The position numbers were made by a program, and so were the translations under genes. The notes beneath the pieces were generated by a model. It was not told where the DNA came from, did no database searches, and was given only the letters and a program-made list of their open reading frames with translations. From JAOUFP01 sp963801505 (GTDB lineage Bacteria > Nitrospirota > Thermodesulfovibrionia > Thermodesulfovibrionales > UBA6898), in assembly GCA_963801505.1 (NCBI GenBank), contig CAWDEY010000026.1, forward strand, positions 129,446-193,445: 64,000 nucleotides of DNA, given 5' to 3'. Every line of letters begins with the position of its first letter. The stretch's first letter is position 1. Shown piece by piece: positions 1-7,582 of the stretch.

Positions 1-377
1 TTCAATGGGTGGAACACCATCCCGCCTTGCTTCCTTTTTGGCTTCTAGTGTGAATGTGCCCGTAGTAATAATAAGGCCCTTATCAGCGCGCCCCATCATC
101 GCGCCGCGAAAATCCCGCACTTGGGATTCCAAACACCTCTTCTTGACGAGTCTAAATAACCTGCCCATACAAGATACTGACGCGCCCAATGAACTTGGTT
201 CTTCACCCTCGAAAGACCGTTCTTGTTGACCGCTTCCTGTTCAGCCTCCGAAATCTTCGCGAGTTCCAAAGAACGATCAACTATTTCAGAAGCTGTCCCG
301 GAACCACCAGACTCCTGGAGAACCTCCAGAATCGGTCGAAAGAACCGTATGAATTCAGGACCCTTTGTTTGTCTCAT
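1..377 (-). pseudogene. Mrr-type restriction endonuclease remnant, internally deleted
   Basis: Reading leftwards from an ATG at 377, the first ~90 residues are the Mrr N-terminal winged-helix domain (VHWARQYLVWAGYLDSS, then RRGVW). The start is preceded by a GAAAGGGG Shine-Dalgarno and lies 1 nt from the stop of the upstream fragment. Directly after RRGVW the reading frame shifts by one, and the new frame gives QVRDFRGAMMGRADKG followed by LIITTGTFTLEAKKEARRDG, which is the distal part of the Mrr catalytic domain. The intervening 100+ residues, including the RSGDGGxDG and QxK nuclease motifs, are missing. The frame in use stops at 96. This is an internal deletion with a frameshift, so no active enzyme is expected. 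The far end lies outside the window. Confidence 0.8.
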
Positions 378-378
378 T

Positions 379-696
379 TCATCCCCTTTCTTCCAACCTA
401 ATATCAGCGCTTTTCTTCTCCCTCCCAAAATTGACCTGATATTCAAAAGCAAGCCGTTTTTTGGGATATCCGTATTGCTCGATAAGTCTTGCTGCATAAA
501 GCTGACGAACAACTTCTTCGGGCTTCAACTGGATATCTTTACTGCGAATAATGCAGGCGACAAAGGGCGTTATCTTGTTCTTCGATTCCTTGATATTAAT
601 TCTATTGCTCAGGGCAACAATCTCATCCTCGGGAAAAAGAGATAGATGATAATTACTGTCTTTGAGTATCGTTTGGATGATATCTTCTTGCGTCAT
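379..696 (-). pseudogene. HsdR N-terminal domain fragment (HSDR_N type)
   Basis: Encodes 105 residues that resemble the N-terminal domain found in type I restriction R subunits and related N-6 methylase/nuclease proteins: an opening MTQEDIIQTILKD, then ITPFVACIIRSKDIQLKPE, then the PD-(D/E)XK-like start VNFGREKKSADI. The full family runs for several hundred residues more. Here the frame ends just after KKSADI, and the Mrr remnant begins 1 nt later, so two restriction-locus pieces have been fused by deletion. The fragment could still be translated because an ordinary start and the downstream ribosome site survive, but it lacks any complete catalytic domain. Function is probably lost. Confidence 0.6.
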
Positions 697-796
697 TCGT
701 TTTCCTTTTCCGGAATCTTATCATAATTGGTGGGTTAGACGGAACTATTTTCCCCTCATCTCAGCACCCGAGGGCACCCGCAAGGGATGCCCCTAT

Positions 797-821
797 GTAG
801 GGGCTGGGCTTGCCTCTGCCC
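797..821. repeat. REP-like palindromic repeat unit downstream of the RAYT gene
   Basis: A GTAGGGGC...GCTTGCC...GCCC unit sits in the 271-bp gap between the restriction remnants and the RAYT gene. It overlaps a short perfect palindrome, CCCCTATGTAGGGG, at 790-804. Two closely related units lie inside the neighbouring transposase gene at 1185 and 1283. Units of this shape are the expected substrates of REP-associated tyrosine transposases. The rest of the gap (697-967) is low-complexity, C/T-rich DNA without a credible gene. Confidence 0.5.
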
Positions 822-967
822 TGGTTTGTATACCTGCCCTGTTTTCGTTCCTGTCATCAACGTCCCCCCCCCATGTTTTTCGTCTTTGCCCACAACCGTT
901 GCCCCTGCCCTAAACATTGCACCTGACTCAGTTATCGTCCATTCCTTTTATGACCGACATAATTTAC

Positions 968-1597
968 TTAATTATGCTGCTTCGCATTCTCAGGGTTGTT
1001 TTCATCCTCTGCCCACTGTGCGGGGTTGTTCATGATATATTCCCGTATGCGGTTCAATTCATCCTCGTCGCGGATGATATGTTCGTAATAATTTCGCTGC
1101 CATAAGGGGATACCCTGACGATTTGTTAGACGATTAACGACAATGGCCGATGTCGATTTGAATGCGCGGATAGCATTACCCAATGTAGGGGCGCTGCTTG
1201 CCGCGCCCTTCTGTTTTGCCGTGTTAGATTCGTCCTTGTCTTTTGTAACGCATGCAATGGAATCGGCCACGACCTCAATACCGGGCGCAGCAAGCGGCGC
1301 CCCTACGATACCGGACATGAAAACGGTCCCTGTAAAAACCACAATGCCGTGTATATGATTCGGCATTATCACTGCTTCATCCAATTCAACTGATGGAAAT
1401 CTTTGCGGTAATGCCTTCCACAAACCTTGAATCATAGACCCTGCAGGATTCAACCGCATTTCACCGCCAACTACATCCCCGAACACGTATTCCCTGTCCT
1501 CTGTACATATCGTTACAAAATATGCGCCCTCTTGACTGTAATCATAATTTTTCAGACGAATAGAACGACGATGGTGTGTGTCGGGATTATATTTCAA
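968..1597 (-). CDS. REP-associated tyrosine transposase (RAYT, Y1_Tnp family)
   Basis: A 209-residue single-strand HUH transposase of the IS200/IS605-like Y1 superfamily. The N-terminus RRSIRLKNYDYSQEGAYF opens the ferredoxin-like fold. The metal-binding HUH pair is H81/H83 in MPNHIHGI, and the nucleophile is Y170 or Y171 in QRNYYEHIIR. The C-terminal RIREYIMNNPAQW is typical of RAYTs, which are usually single-copy, domesticated, and act on REP palindromes rather than on their own ends. Between HUH and tyrosine, residues ~97-140 (GAPLAAPG through KGAASSAPTL) are low complexity and are encoded by two inverted REP-like units. It lies 13 nt beyond the broken radC gene on the same strand and appears intact. 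Confidence 0.88.
   Translation of the reverse strand: MKYNPDTHHRRSIRLKNYDYSQEGAYFVTICTEDREYVFGDVVGGEMRLNPAGSMIQGLWKALPQRFPSVELDEAVIMPNHIHGIVVFTGTVFMSGIVGAPLAAPGIEVVADSIACVTKDKDESNTAKQKGAASSAPTLGNAIRAFKSTSAIVVNRLTNRQGIPLWQRNYYEHIIRDEDELNRIREYIMNNPAQWAEDENNPENAKQHN
1185..1306. repeat. Pair of inverted REP-like units inside the RAYT coding region
   Basis: A 24-bp unit at 1185-1208 (GTAGGGGCGCTGCTTGCCGC plus GCCC) recurs in inverse orientation at 1283-1306, matching at 22 of 24 positions, with about 74 bp between them. Both lie in frame in the transposase gene and encode its spacer between the HUH motif and the catalytic tyrosine. The transcript could fold into a long hairpin here. Confidence 0.8.
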
Positions 1598-1610
1598 TTA
1601 TAAACACTCC

Positions 1611-2358
1611 TCATCCCGCCCCCTCATACCCTGGCATCGTACCCTCCCTTGTAAAACTGTAATACTGATCGCCGGCAACGATGACATGGTCCACCACTTT
1701 GATATCAAGGCCCCCGAGGGCCTGGACGAGCCGCTTTGTGATAGTATGATCGTGATTCGAAGGCCGCACAGTTCCGGCTGGATGGTTGTGGGCAAGTATG
1801 ACTGAGGCTGCTTTATGTCTGACTGCAGCCTCGACAACATGCCGGGGATGGACTAAGGCGTCCTTCACAGTGCCCTCACTTATGAGCTACCGGATAGAGA
1901 ACTTTGAGCTGGGAATCAAGGCAGATCACGTAGAATACTTCTTCAGAACGTCCGGACATAAGAGGGACGAGATATTCAGCCGCAGCTTCAGAGGTATTCA
2001 GAGGTTTGCGCGTATGCCTTATCCTATCCAGAAAATAACGACGGGTCACCTGAGGAATCAGGGAAAGAAAGGCAGCAGCCTTTGCTCCGACGCCCTCAAC
2101 TGCGGCCAAGTCCTTCGGGTCCGCTTCGAGCACGGCCGAAAGACTGCCGAATCTCTGTATCAGACTGTGAGCGACAGGGTTTGTATCGTGCTGTGGAATT
2201 GCCTGAAACAAAAGCAGCTCAAGCACCTGGTGATCTTCAAAATTGTCCAGCCCCTCCCTGCGAAAACGTTCCCTCAAACGTTCCCGGTGGCCTTTGTGGA
2301 GTTGTTGCTTCTTTGAGGGCTTACCCAAATCCTGTTTCTCCAGGTCATCCCCTGACAT
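1611..2358 (-). pseudogene. radC: RadC-family JAB/MPN protein, interrupted by a one-base frameshift
   Basis: The ATG at 2358 follows AGGGGGG at good spacing; upstream in-frame codons fall in a repeat and are not part of the gene. The N-terminal part (GHRERLRERFRREGLDNFED, a helix-hairpin-helix segment, then RSEEVFYVICLDSQ) runs to a stop at 1876. The missing end of the metalloprotease-like JAB domain continues in the next frame: ISEGTVKDALVHPRHVVEAA, then the zinc motif HNHPAGTVRPSNHD. Removing one base near 1885 restores a normal RadC of about 245 residues. RadC is often called a DNA-repair protein, but its activity is not established. The frameshift is either a true mutation or a sequence error. 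RAYT follows 13 nt downstream. Confidence 0.85.
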
Positions 2359-2387
2359 GTGTTCCCCCCTTTTTAGAAAGCTACTAA

Positions 2388-2530
2388 TGTTGATGGCTTC
2401 GTAAAAAGTCCTTTTTGAGGCCGCCATTCCCGAAGTCCGTAATCGGGAATCCAATCTTTTCAAGCAGTTGTCACGACTCTGGATACCCGCCTTCGCGGGT
2501 ATGACAACTTTTTACTTGTTCGTCAATGTT
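2388..2530. repeat. MITE-like dispersed repeat upstream of radC
   Basis: An imperfect outer inverted repeat (GATGGCTTCGTAAAAAGTC on the left; GACAACTTTTTACTTGTTCG on the right) encloses two hairpins: ATTCCCGAAGTC...CGGGAAT and GGATACCCGCCTTCGCGGGT. It has no coding content. Elements of this build, with CATTCCCG/CGGGAATCC cores, are common non-autonomous repeats in environmental Nitrospirota and deltaproteobacteria. A related element lies at 43826-43934. It sits where the radC promoter should be. Confidence 0.6.
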
Positions 2531-2581
2531 ATTTTATTTTCAGGGCAAAATGCAACAGCAGGCACAACTTACTCTATAATC

Positions 2582-3319
2582 TTATCGTCCATAGGAAAGT
2601 CTCTCTATTAACACGAGCGGCAAACCGGCCTCAGACATCTTTTTCTGTGTGGCTTTAATATCATAAACCACCCGCACAAGCTCTATCCTGTCTTTATCCA
2701 CCAGCGCATAGCATGCCCTCGGGTCTCCGTCCCTTGGCTGTCCAATGCTCCCTGCATTTACGATATATCTTGAGCCTTCCTTTATATGCATCCCCTGCTT
2801 ATTTGTCTTAAGCTCGCCTGAAGAAGACATCTCAATGATAAAGGGCCGGTGACTGTGTCCGATAAAACAGATATCGGTATGCATATATTTGAAGTTTATT
2901 TCCGCATCCGACAGAGTCAGGAGATAATGCCACTTCTCAGGCTCACAGGGAGTGGCATGTACCAGCGTTATATCTATCCCGTTTATTTCAGATTTCAGCG
3001 GGGCTGTCCTGAGGACCTCCTTGTTGTCACCTGTTAGGGTCCCTCGTGTCCAGGCAAGGGCCACCCTTGCGTATTCATTGAATGATCCGGTCTCGGTAAG
3101 GCCGAGCACGCCCCAGTCATGATTGCCGGCGATGATTGTTTTACATTCAGATTTAAGGAGTCCTACAGATTCATTTGGTTCAGGTCCGTATCCAACAGCG
3201 TCCCCGAGAAAGAATATGTCATGTACCTGTCTTTTTTTAATGTGCCCCAGTACAGACCTTAGCGCCTCCGCGTTTGAATGCACATCCGAGATGACCGCAT
3301 ACTTACTTGGCTTTCCCAT
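2582..3319 (-). CDS. Calcineurin-like metallophosphoesterase (YfcE/ApaH-like)
   Basis: A 245-residue cytosolic phosphoesterase. The two-metal site is complete: DVHSN, GDAVGYGP, GNHDW, the histidine in LVHATP and GHSHRP. The single-domain architecture with VGYGP is typical of the predicted diadenosine tetraphosphatase/phosphodiesterase group; the substrate cannot be read from sequence. The start chosen is the ATG at 3319, giving MGKPSKYAVISDVH. A longer frame to 3370 lies inside nusB and is not needed. The start overlaps the last 17 nt of nusB, so the two are probably translationally coupled at the end of the rib-nusB operon. Confidence 0.85.
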   Translation of the reverse strand: MGKPSKYAVISDVHSNAEALRSVLGHIKKRQVHDIFFLGDAVGYGPEPNESVGLLKSECKTIIAGNHDWGVLGLTETGSFNEYARVALAWTRGTLTGDNKEVLRTAPLKSEINGIDITLVHATPCEPEKWHYLLTLSDAEINFKYMHTDICFIGHSHRPFIIEMSSSGELKTNKQGMHIKEGSRYIVNAGSIGQPRDGDPRACYALVDKDRIELVRVVYDIKATQKKMSEAGLPLVLIERLSYGR

Positions 3320-3716
3320 GAATATGCGCAATCTTGTCAAGGAGGCCGTTGATGAAGGAGGCGGATTCAACTGAGGAATATTTTTTTGCTATCTCCAGGG
3401 CCTCGTTTATCGTAACTGCGGTAGGGATATCGGTCCTGTATATAATTTCGTAAACAGCAAATCTCAGGATATTCCTGTCAACAGCAGCCATCCTGTCCAT
3501 CTTCCAGTTTTCAGCCGCCTCCTGGACCATCCCGTCAATTTCCTCAAGATGTCCCAAGGTGCCTGTGGCAAGTTCCCTGGCGAATTTTTGCAGTTCACTG
3601 TTGGTTTTTTTACCGGGCTTGTGGTCTTCCGTAAATTCCATGCCTGCCTGCTCCCCGGCAAATTCATGCTGAAACAACATCTGAAGCGCATATTCCCGTG
3701 CTTTGCGGCGGTTCAT
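3303..3716 (-). CDS. nusB: Transcription antitermination factor NusB
   Basis: A 137-residue all-helical NusB. The arginine-rich N-terminus MNRRKAREYALQMLFQ binds boxA RNA together with NusE (S10). The hallmark VDRNILRFAVYEI and AVTINEALEIAKKYSS are present, with FINGLLDKIA at the end. The start is set at the ATG at 3716; the longer frame runs through a tandem repeat. It lies 88 nt after ribH, matching the widespread ribH-nusB pairing, and overlaps the phosphoesterase downstream. It acts in rRNA transcription antitermination. Confidence 0.93.
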   Translation of the reverse strand: MNRRKAREYALQMLFQHEFAGEQAGMEFTEDHKPGKKTNSELQKFARELATGTLGHLEEIDGMVQEAAENWKMDRMAAVDRNILRFAVYEIIYRTDIPTAVTINEALEIAKKYSSVESASFINGLLDKIAHIHGKAK

Positions 3717-3720
3717 AAAA

Positions 3721-3790
<70 letters not shown>

Positions 3791-3804
3791 GCTGAAAGCT
3801 GCAT

Positions 3805-4266
3805 TCACAGCTTTTTAAACACCTGTGCCATTTCAATGGCGGTCATTGCAGCATCAAAGCCCTTGTTGCCGCTCTTTGTCCCGGCCCTCTCAACAGCCTG
3901 CTCAATAGTGTCTGTTGTCAATACGCCAAAGGCCATGGGCACACCTGTTTCCATCGAAGCTGCTGCAACCCCCTTGGAGACTTCAGCTGCAACATAATCG
4001 AAATGAGGTGTTGCGCCTCTTATTACAGTGCCAAGGCATATGAGCGCGTTATAAGGACCCTTTGATGCGACCTTTTTGGCTGTCAGAGGTATTTCAAAGG
4101 CACCCGGGACCTTGATGACTTCAATATCCTCTTCTTTTGCCCCATGCCGCAACAGGCCGTCAACTGCGCCTTCAAGCAGTTTGCCTGTTATAAAATCATT
4201 GAACCTGCTGACGATAATCGCAAATTTCAGTCCCTTTGCCTGAAGTTCTCCCTGAATAACTTTCAT
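3805..4266 (-). CDS. ribH: 6,7-dimethyl-8-ribityllumazine synthase
   Basis: A 153-residue lumazine synthase that condenses 3,4-dihydroxy-2-butanone 4-phosphate with 5-amino-6-ribitylamino-uracil, the penultimate riboflavin step. Visible motifs are SRFNDFITGKLLEGA (substrate loop), VPGAFEIPL, CLGTVIRGATPHFDYV with the catalytic histidine, and GVPMAFGVLTTDT. The ATG at 4266 lies 5 nt after AGGGGG; the GTG at 4272 overlaps that ribosome site and is rejected. It belongs to the ribE-ribBA-ribH group with nusB just downstream. Likely forms an icosahedral or pentameric assembly, as in the family. Confidence 0.95.
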   Translation of the reverse strand: MKVIQGELQAKGLKFAIIVSRFNDFITGKLLEGAVDGLLRHGAKEEDIEVIKVPGAFEIPLTAKKVASKGPYNALICLGTVIRGATPHFDYVAAEVSKGVAAASMETGVPMAFGVLTTDTIEQAVERAGTKSGNKGFDAAMTAIEMAQVFKKL

Positions 4267-4304
4267 GTTCACCCCCTGGTTATTGCTTTAGTATTGTAAA
4301 AAAT

Positions 4305-4490
4305 TAACCACAGAGGGCACTGAGATATGATTGCTTCTTAATAAACACTTAACTCAAGCAATCCTCTGTGTCCTCATCTTGTTGAATTCTGCGTGTGTTA
4401 CTTTACTATCTTCACACAACGAGCGCACGGAGAAAATTATTTTACTACTGTTTTCAAGGTCTTTCTCTGTGTCCTCTGTGGTGAATTGCC
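4305..4490. repeat. Inverted CCACAGAG-type intergenic repeat between ribBA and ribH
   Basis: The 233-bp gap carries TTAACCACAGAGGGCACTGAG near 4304 and its near-complement CTCTGTGTCCTCTGTGGTGA near 4463, with a further CCTCTGTGTCC at 4362. Similar CACAGAG/CTCTGTG pairs recur at 50283-50405 and 56155-56325, so this is a dispersed family. It probably forms a long RNA hairpin between the two rib genes. Confidence 0.6.
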
Positions 4491-4499
4491 TCTCTTAGA

Positions 4500-5723
4500 T
4501 TATACTTTATTTAGAATATGGCCGAGCTTCTTCTTCTTTGTCTTAAGATATACCAGATTTTTCTCATTCGGATTTGTCTCCATCGAGACCCTTTCAACGA
4601 CCTTCAGCCCATATCCCTCAAGCCCGACTATCTTCTTTGGGTTATTGGTCATCAGTCGCATGTTGCGTATTCCGAGGTCTACCAGTATCTGTGCCCCGAT
4701 GCCGTAGTCTCTCAGGTCAGCCTTAAAGCCCAGTTTGAGATTGGCTTCAACAGTATCAAACCCCTTGTCCTGCAGCTCATAGGCCTTCAATTTATTGACC
4801 AGCCCAATGCCGCGGCCTTCCTGTCGCATATATAATACGACTCCCTGCCCGTTTTCTTCTATCATCTTCATGGCCTTGTGCAGCTGTTCACCGCAATCGC
4901 ACCGCCTGGAGCCAAAAACATCCCCGGTGAGACACTCGGAGTGGACCCTCACAAGGACCTCATCTCCAGGCTGTATTTCACCTTTTACCAGCGCTATATG
5001 GATATTTTTGTCTGCGTCGTTTGAATAAGCAATGGCAGTAAACTCTCCACCGTATTCTGTAGGTAATTTTGTTGTGGAGACCCGGTGCACAAAACGCTCC
5101 ATCCTTATCCTGTATTGAATAAGGTCTTTTATAGTAACAATTTTAATGTGATGCGTCCTGGAAAACTCCAGAAGCTCGGGCACCCTGGCCATTGTACCGT
5201 CATCGTTCATGATTTCGCATATAACGCCTGATTGGTTGAGCCCGGCCAGCCTGGCAAGATCAACAGACCCCTCTGTCTGTCCTGCCCTTTGCAAGACACC
5301 TCCCGGCTTGGCCCTGAGAGGAAATATATGGCCTGGCCTCGCGATATCCTCTGCAATTGTTGAAGGATTGATGGCGGTAAGTATTGTAGTGGCCCTGTCG
5401 GCAGCTGAAATACCTGTTGTCACGCCCTTTTTCGCCTCGATCGAGACAGTAAAAGCAGTGCCGAAGGACGAGGTATTGTCCTCAGTCATCATCGGCAGTC
5501 TGAGTTCCTCTGTCCTTTCAGGAGTCAGGGAAAGGCATATAAGTCCTCTGCCGTATTTTGCCATGAAGTTGATCGCCTCGGGGGTGACCTTCTCGGCAGC
5601 CATACAGAGATCGCCCTCGTTTTCGCGGTCCTCATCATCAACAAGGATCACCATCTTGCCTTTGGCGATGTCCTCAATAGCCTCATCTATTGTATGAAAT
5701 TTGTTTTTCTGCATCTTCATCAA
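4500..5723 (-). CDS. ribBA: Bifunctional 3,4-dihydroxy-2-butanone-4-phosphate synthase / GTP cyclohydrolase II
   Basis: 407 residues in two domains. The DHBP synthase domain (about 1-205) has the metal and substrate loop VDDEDRENEGDLCMAAE, TGISAADRATTI and RPGHIFPLRA. The GTP cyclohydrolase II domain (about 206-405) has the zinc ligands in CLTGDVFGSRRCDCGEQL, LYMRQEGRGIGLVNK and LMTNNPKK. Together they feed both branches of riboflavin synthesis, from ribulose-5-phosphate and GTP. The start MMKMQKNKF is short of any extra domain. It lies between ribE and ribH, all on the minus strand, separated by repeat-containing gaps of about 200 bp. No FMN riboswitch was recognised upstream. Confidence 0.96.
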   Translation of the reverse strand: MMKMQKNKFHTIDEAIEDIAKGKMVILVDDEDRENEGDLCMAAEKVTPEAINFMAKYGRGLICLSLTPERTEELRLPMMTEDNTSSFGTAFTVSIEAKKGVTTGISAADRATTILTAINPSTIAEDIARPGHIFPLRAKPGGVLQRAGQTEGSVDLARLAGLNQSGVICEIMNDDGTMARVPELLEFSRTHHIKIVTIKDLIQYRIRMERFVHRVSTTKLPTEYGGEFTAIAYSNDADKNIHIALVKGEIQPGDEVLVRVHSECLTGDVFGSRRCDCGEQLHKAMKMIEENGQGVVLYMRQEGRGIGLVNKLKAYELQDKGFDTVEANLKLGFKADLRDYGIGAQILVDLGIRNMRLMTNNPKKIVGLEGYGLKVVERVSMETNPNEKNLVYLKTKKKKLGHILNKV

Positions 5724-5792
5724 CTCCTTGGTAAAAACTGAATTTATATATAATTACAAAGTCACTTTGCAAACAATACATCTACTATCTAA

Positions 5793-5880
5793 AATTCCCC
5801 ATTAGAAAAGGGGGACAAAGAGGGTTGTGCTTTTTCCCAGTTCCTTACAACCCCCTAACCCCCTTTGTTAAGGGGGAATC
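5793..5880. repeat. Hairpin-forming GGGGGA repeat between ribE and ribBA
   Basis: ATTCCCCATTAG...AGGGGGACAAAG and AGGGTTGT on the left are answered by ACAACCCCCTAACCCCCTTT and GTTAAGGGGGAAT on the right, giving an imperfect palindrome of roughly 85 bp. It has no open frame. Repeats of this kind (CCCCCTAACCCCC with flanking GGGGGAAT) are widespread intergenic elements in this type of genome. Confidence 0.6.
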
Positions 5881-5915
5881 GGACCCAAAAGAGTCACTGT
5901 AGCCAACACCCTTCA

Positions 5916-6551
5916 TTAGGCAAACCCTTCCCTCAGGAGGGTCTCCATAAAGCCATTGTCTTTGCCTTTGCTTAAAAATTTTGAAACATATTTGCCCAAA
6001 ATATCAACTTCAATATTTACCATGTCCCCGGGGGTTTTAAAGCCAATGGTCGTCAGATGCGCGGTATGAGGGATAATAACGATCGAGAACCCGTTTTTGA
6101 ATACCTCCACTACAGTAAGGCTTATGCCGTCAACAGCAACAGACCCCTTTTCCACAAGAAAATCGGCGATGCGGTCTTCGGTAGTTACAATGATCTTGTA
6201 AACTTCTCCTGTCAGGGTCTTTGATTTTATCTTCCCGACACCGTCTATATGGCCAGTGACAAAATGACCTCCAAGCTTCGCATCCAGCCTCAAGGCAGGT
6301 TCCAGGTTCACCCTGTCCTTTATCTTCAACCGGCCGATATCTGTTGAAAGAAGCGTCTCGCCGGAAAGATCAAATGAGAGCGTATTACCCTTTATCTCTA
6401 CAACCGTCAGGCAGGTGCCGTTGACCGAGATACTGTCTCCCAAGGCTGCGTCATCAGCAAGGGTCTCTGTCTTCAGTGCAAGCCGGGCGCCATTCTCTTT
6501 TTTTACCAGGGAGACCACCTCTCCCATTTCCAGGATAAGGCCTGTAAACAA
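5916..6551 (-). CDS. ribE: Riboflavin synthase, alpha chain
   Basis: A 211-residue protein of two homologous lumazine-binding barrels. The first begins MFTGLILEMGEV with SVNGTCLTVVE and GHFVTGHIDGVG; the second carries VDGISLTVVEV and IIPHTAHLTTIG. This dismutates two 6,7-dimethyl-8-ribityllumazine molecules to riboflavin. Its start abuts the stop of the small membrane protein upstream, so it is cotranscribed with lepA-lepB. The C-terminus is about the usual length. Assignment is firm from the duplicated VNG/VDG motifs. Confidence 0.95.
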   Translation of the reverse strand: MFTGLILEMGEVVSLVKKENGARLALKTETLADDAALGDSISVNGTCLTVVEIKGNTLSFDLSGETLLSTDIGRLKIKDRVNLEPALRLDAKLGGHFVTGHIDGVGKIKSKTLTGEVYKIIVTTEDRIADFLVEKGSVAVDGISLTVVEVFKNGFSIVIIPHTAHLTTIGFKTPGDMVNIEVDILGKYVSKFLSKGKDNGFMETLLREGFA

Positions 6552-6911
6552 TCAATACTCCTCTTCCATGACAAAATCAAGTTTCTTCTGATAATATCCC
6601 CAGAAGTCTACGGTCTCTGACCAGGTTGCCTTGACCTTGATTATTTTATTTGTACCAACAGTAACCTCAGTAACCTCCAGATCTTTTCCATCCAGAGGCA
6701 CTTTCAAATCCGCTGCGTTATCCATAATATCTTTTCTGATATTATTTACATCTCCAAGTTCTGATTTCAGAAAATCCCTTGTAAATGAACCAAGCGTATA
6801 ATAACGGTAGTAGGGCTTTGCAAAGGATATCCCGACAAATACAACGGCAACAAGAATCAATAACAGGAAAATACCCTTAAAAGAACCTCGGTTCCCGATC
6901 TTTTTCATCAT
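6552..6911 (-). CDS. Small single-pass membrane protein of unknown function
   Basis: 119 residues: a basic N-terminus (KKIGNRGSFKG), one strong transmembrane segment at about 13-31 (IFLLLILVAVVFVGISFA), then an extracytoplasmic domain of about 85 residues ending in VDFWGYYQKKLDFVMEEEY. It resembles the DUF4845-like short proteins often encoded just after lepB. The start codons (ATGATG) overlap the lepB stop, and ribE follows with no gap, so it is embedded in one operon. A role alongside signal peptidase is possible but not shown. Confidence 0.7.
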   Translation of the reverse strand: MMKKIGNRGSFKGIFLLLILVAVVFVGISFAKPYYRYYTLGSFTRDFLKSELGDVNNIRKDIMDNAADLKVPLDGKDLEVTEVTVGTNKIIKVKATWSETVDFWGYYQKKLDFVMEEEY

Positions 6912-7582
6912 CGTATAAGCCTCCCTATGCGGTTAAAACGGACCCAAGTATTATCATTGTCCCACGACCAGTAGATAATGATCGCCTTGCCCTTTATCAG
7001 GGAGAGATCTACAAACCTCCAGAACCTGCTGTCATAGCTCTCGTCCCTGTTGTCTCCCATAACAAACACCGATCCCTTCGGGACTTTTAAAGGCCCGAAG
7101 TTGTCCCTGCAATTAGTGCTATTAGGAGGAAAGCCGACACCCTCGTCATAAATGCATTCCCTTCCGGCGGGTATCATATTATTATCAACGTGCTGCACGT
7201 ATGTTTCTATAAGCTTACGTCCGTTTACATATAAAATCTTATCTTTTGACTCTATTACATCTCCCTCTATGCCAATGACCCTTTTTATAAAATCCCTCGT
7301 AGGGTCTTCGGGGTATTTAAAAACTATGACATCTCCTCTTTGGGGTTTTCTCAGTCCAGGCATTCTGAAAAGATGTATATTGGAGAAAGGCACGTCAACG
7401 GGGTTCCCCAGCAGAAACTTATTAACCAGGATATGGTCTCCTATCAGAAGCGTTGGGATCATCGAGCCTGAAGGGATCTTAAAGGCCTGTATTACAAATG
7501 TTCGTATGACAATCGCTATAACAAAGGCAACAACAATGGCCTCAACAGTCTCTCTTAATTGTGATTTTTCCTTTTTTTTCAT
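6908..7582 (-). CDS. lepB: Signal peptidase I
   Basis: A 224-residue S26 serine protease that removes Sec/Tat signal peptides at the outer face of the inner membrane. One N-terminal transmembrane segment (about 13-32) is followed by box B, IPSGSMIPTLLIGD, with catalytic Ser40. Box C/D, RDFIKRVIG, has the general base Lys100, and box E is VMGDNRDESYDSRFW. It starts 4 nt before the end of lepA, giving the classic lepA-lepB overlap. Length is normal for the single-anchor type. Confidence 0.95.
   Translation of the reverse strand: MKKKEKSQLRETVEAIVVAFVIAIVIRTFVIQAFKIPSGSMIPTLLIGDHILVNKFLLGNPVDVPFSNIHLFRMPGLRKPQRGDVIVFKYPEDPTRDFIKRVIGIEGDVIESKDKILYVNGRKLIETYVQHVDNNMIPAGRECIYDEGVGFPPNSTNCRDNFGPLKVPKGSVFVMGDNRDESYDSRFWRFVDLSLIKGKAIIIYWSWDNDNTWVRFNRIGRLIR

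Noticed and set aside
1786..2316. 176-codon plus-strand frame over radC
   Set aside because: Antisense shadow of radC, whose motifs and ribosome site are clear on the minus strand.
5724..5915. Possible FMN (RFN) riboswitch near ribBA
   Set aside because: None of the conserved RFN segments could be found; the region is filled by a hairpin repeat.
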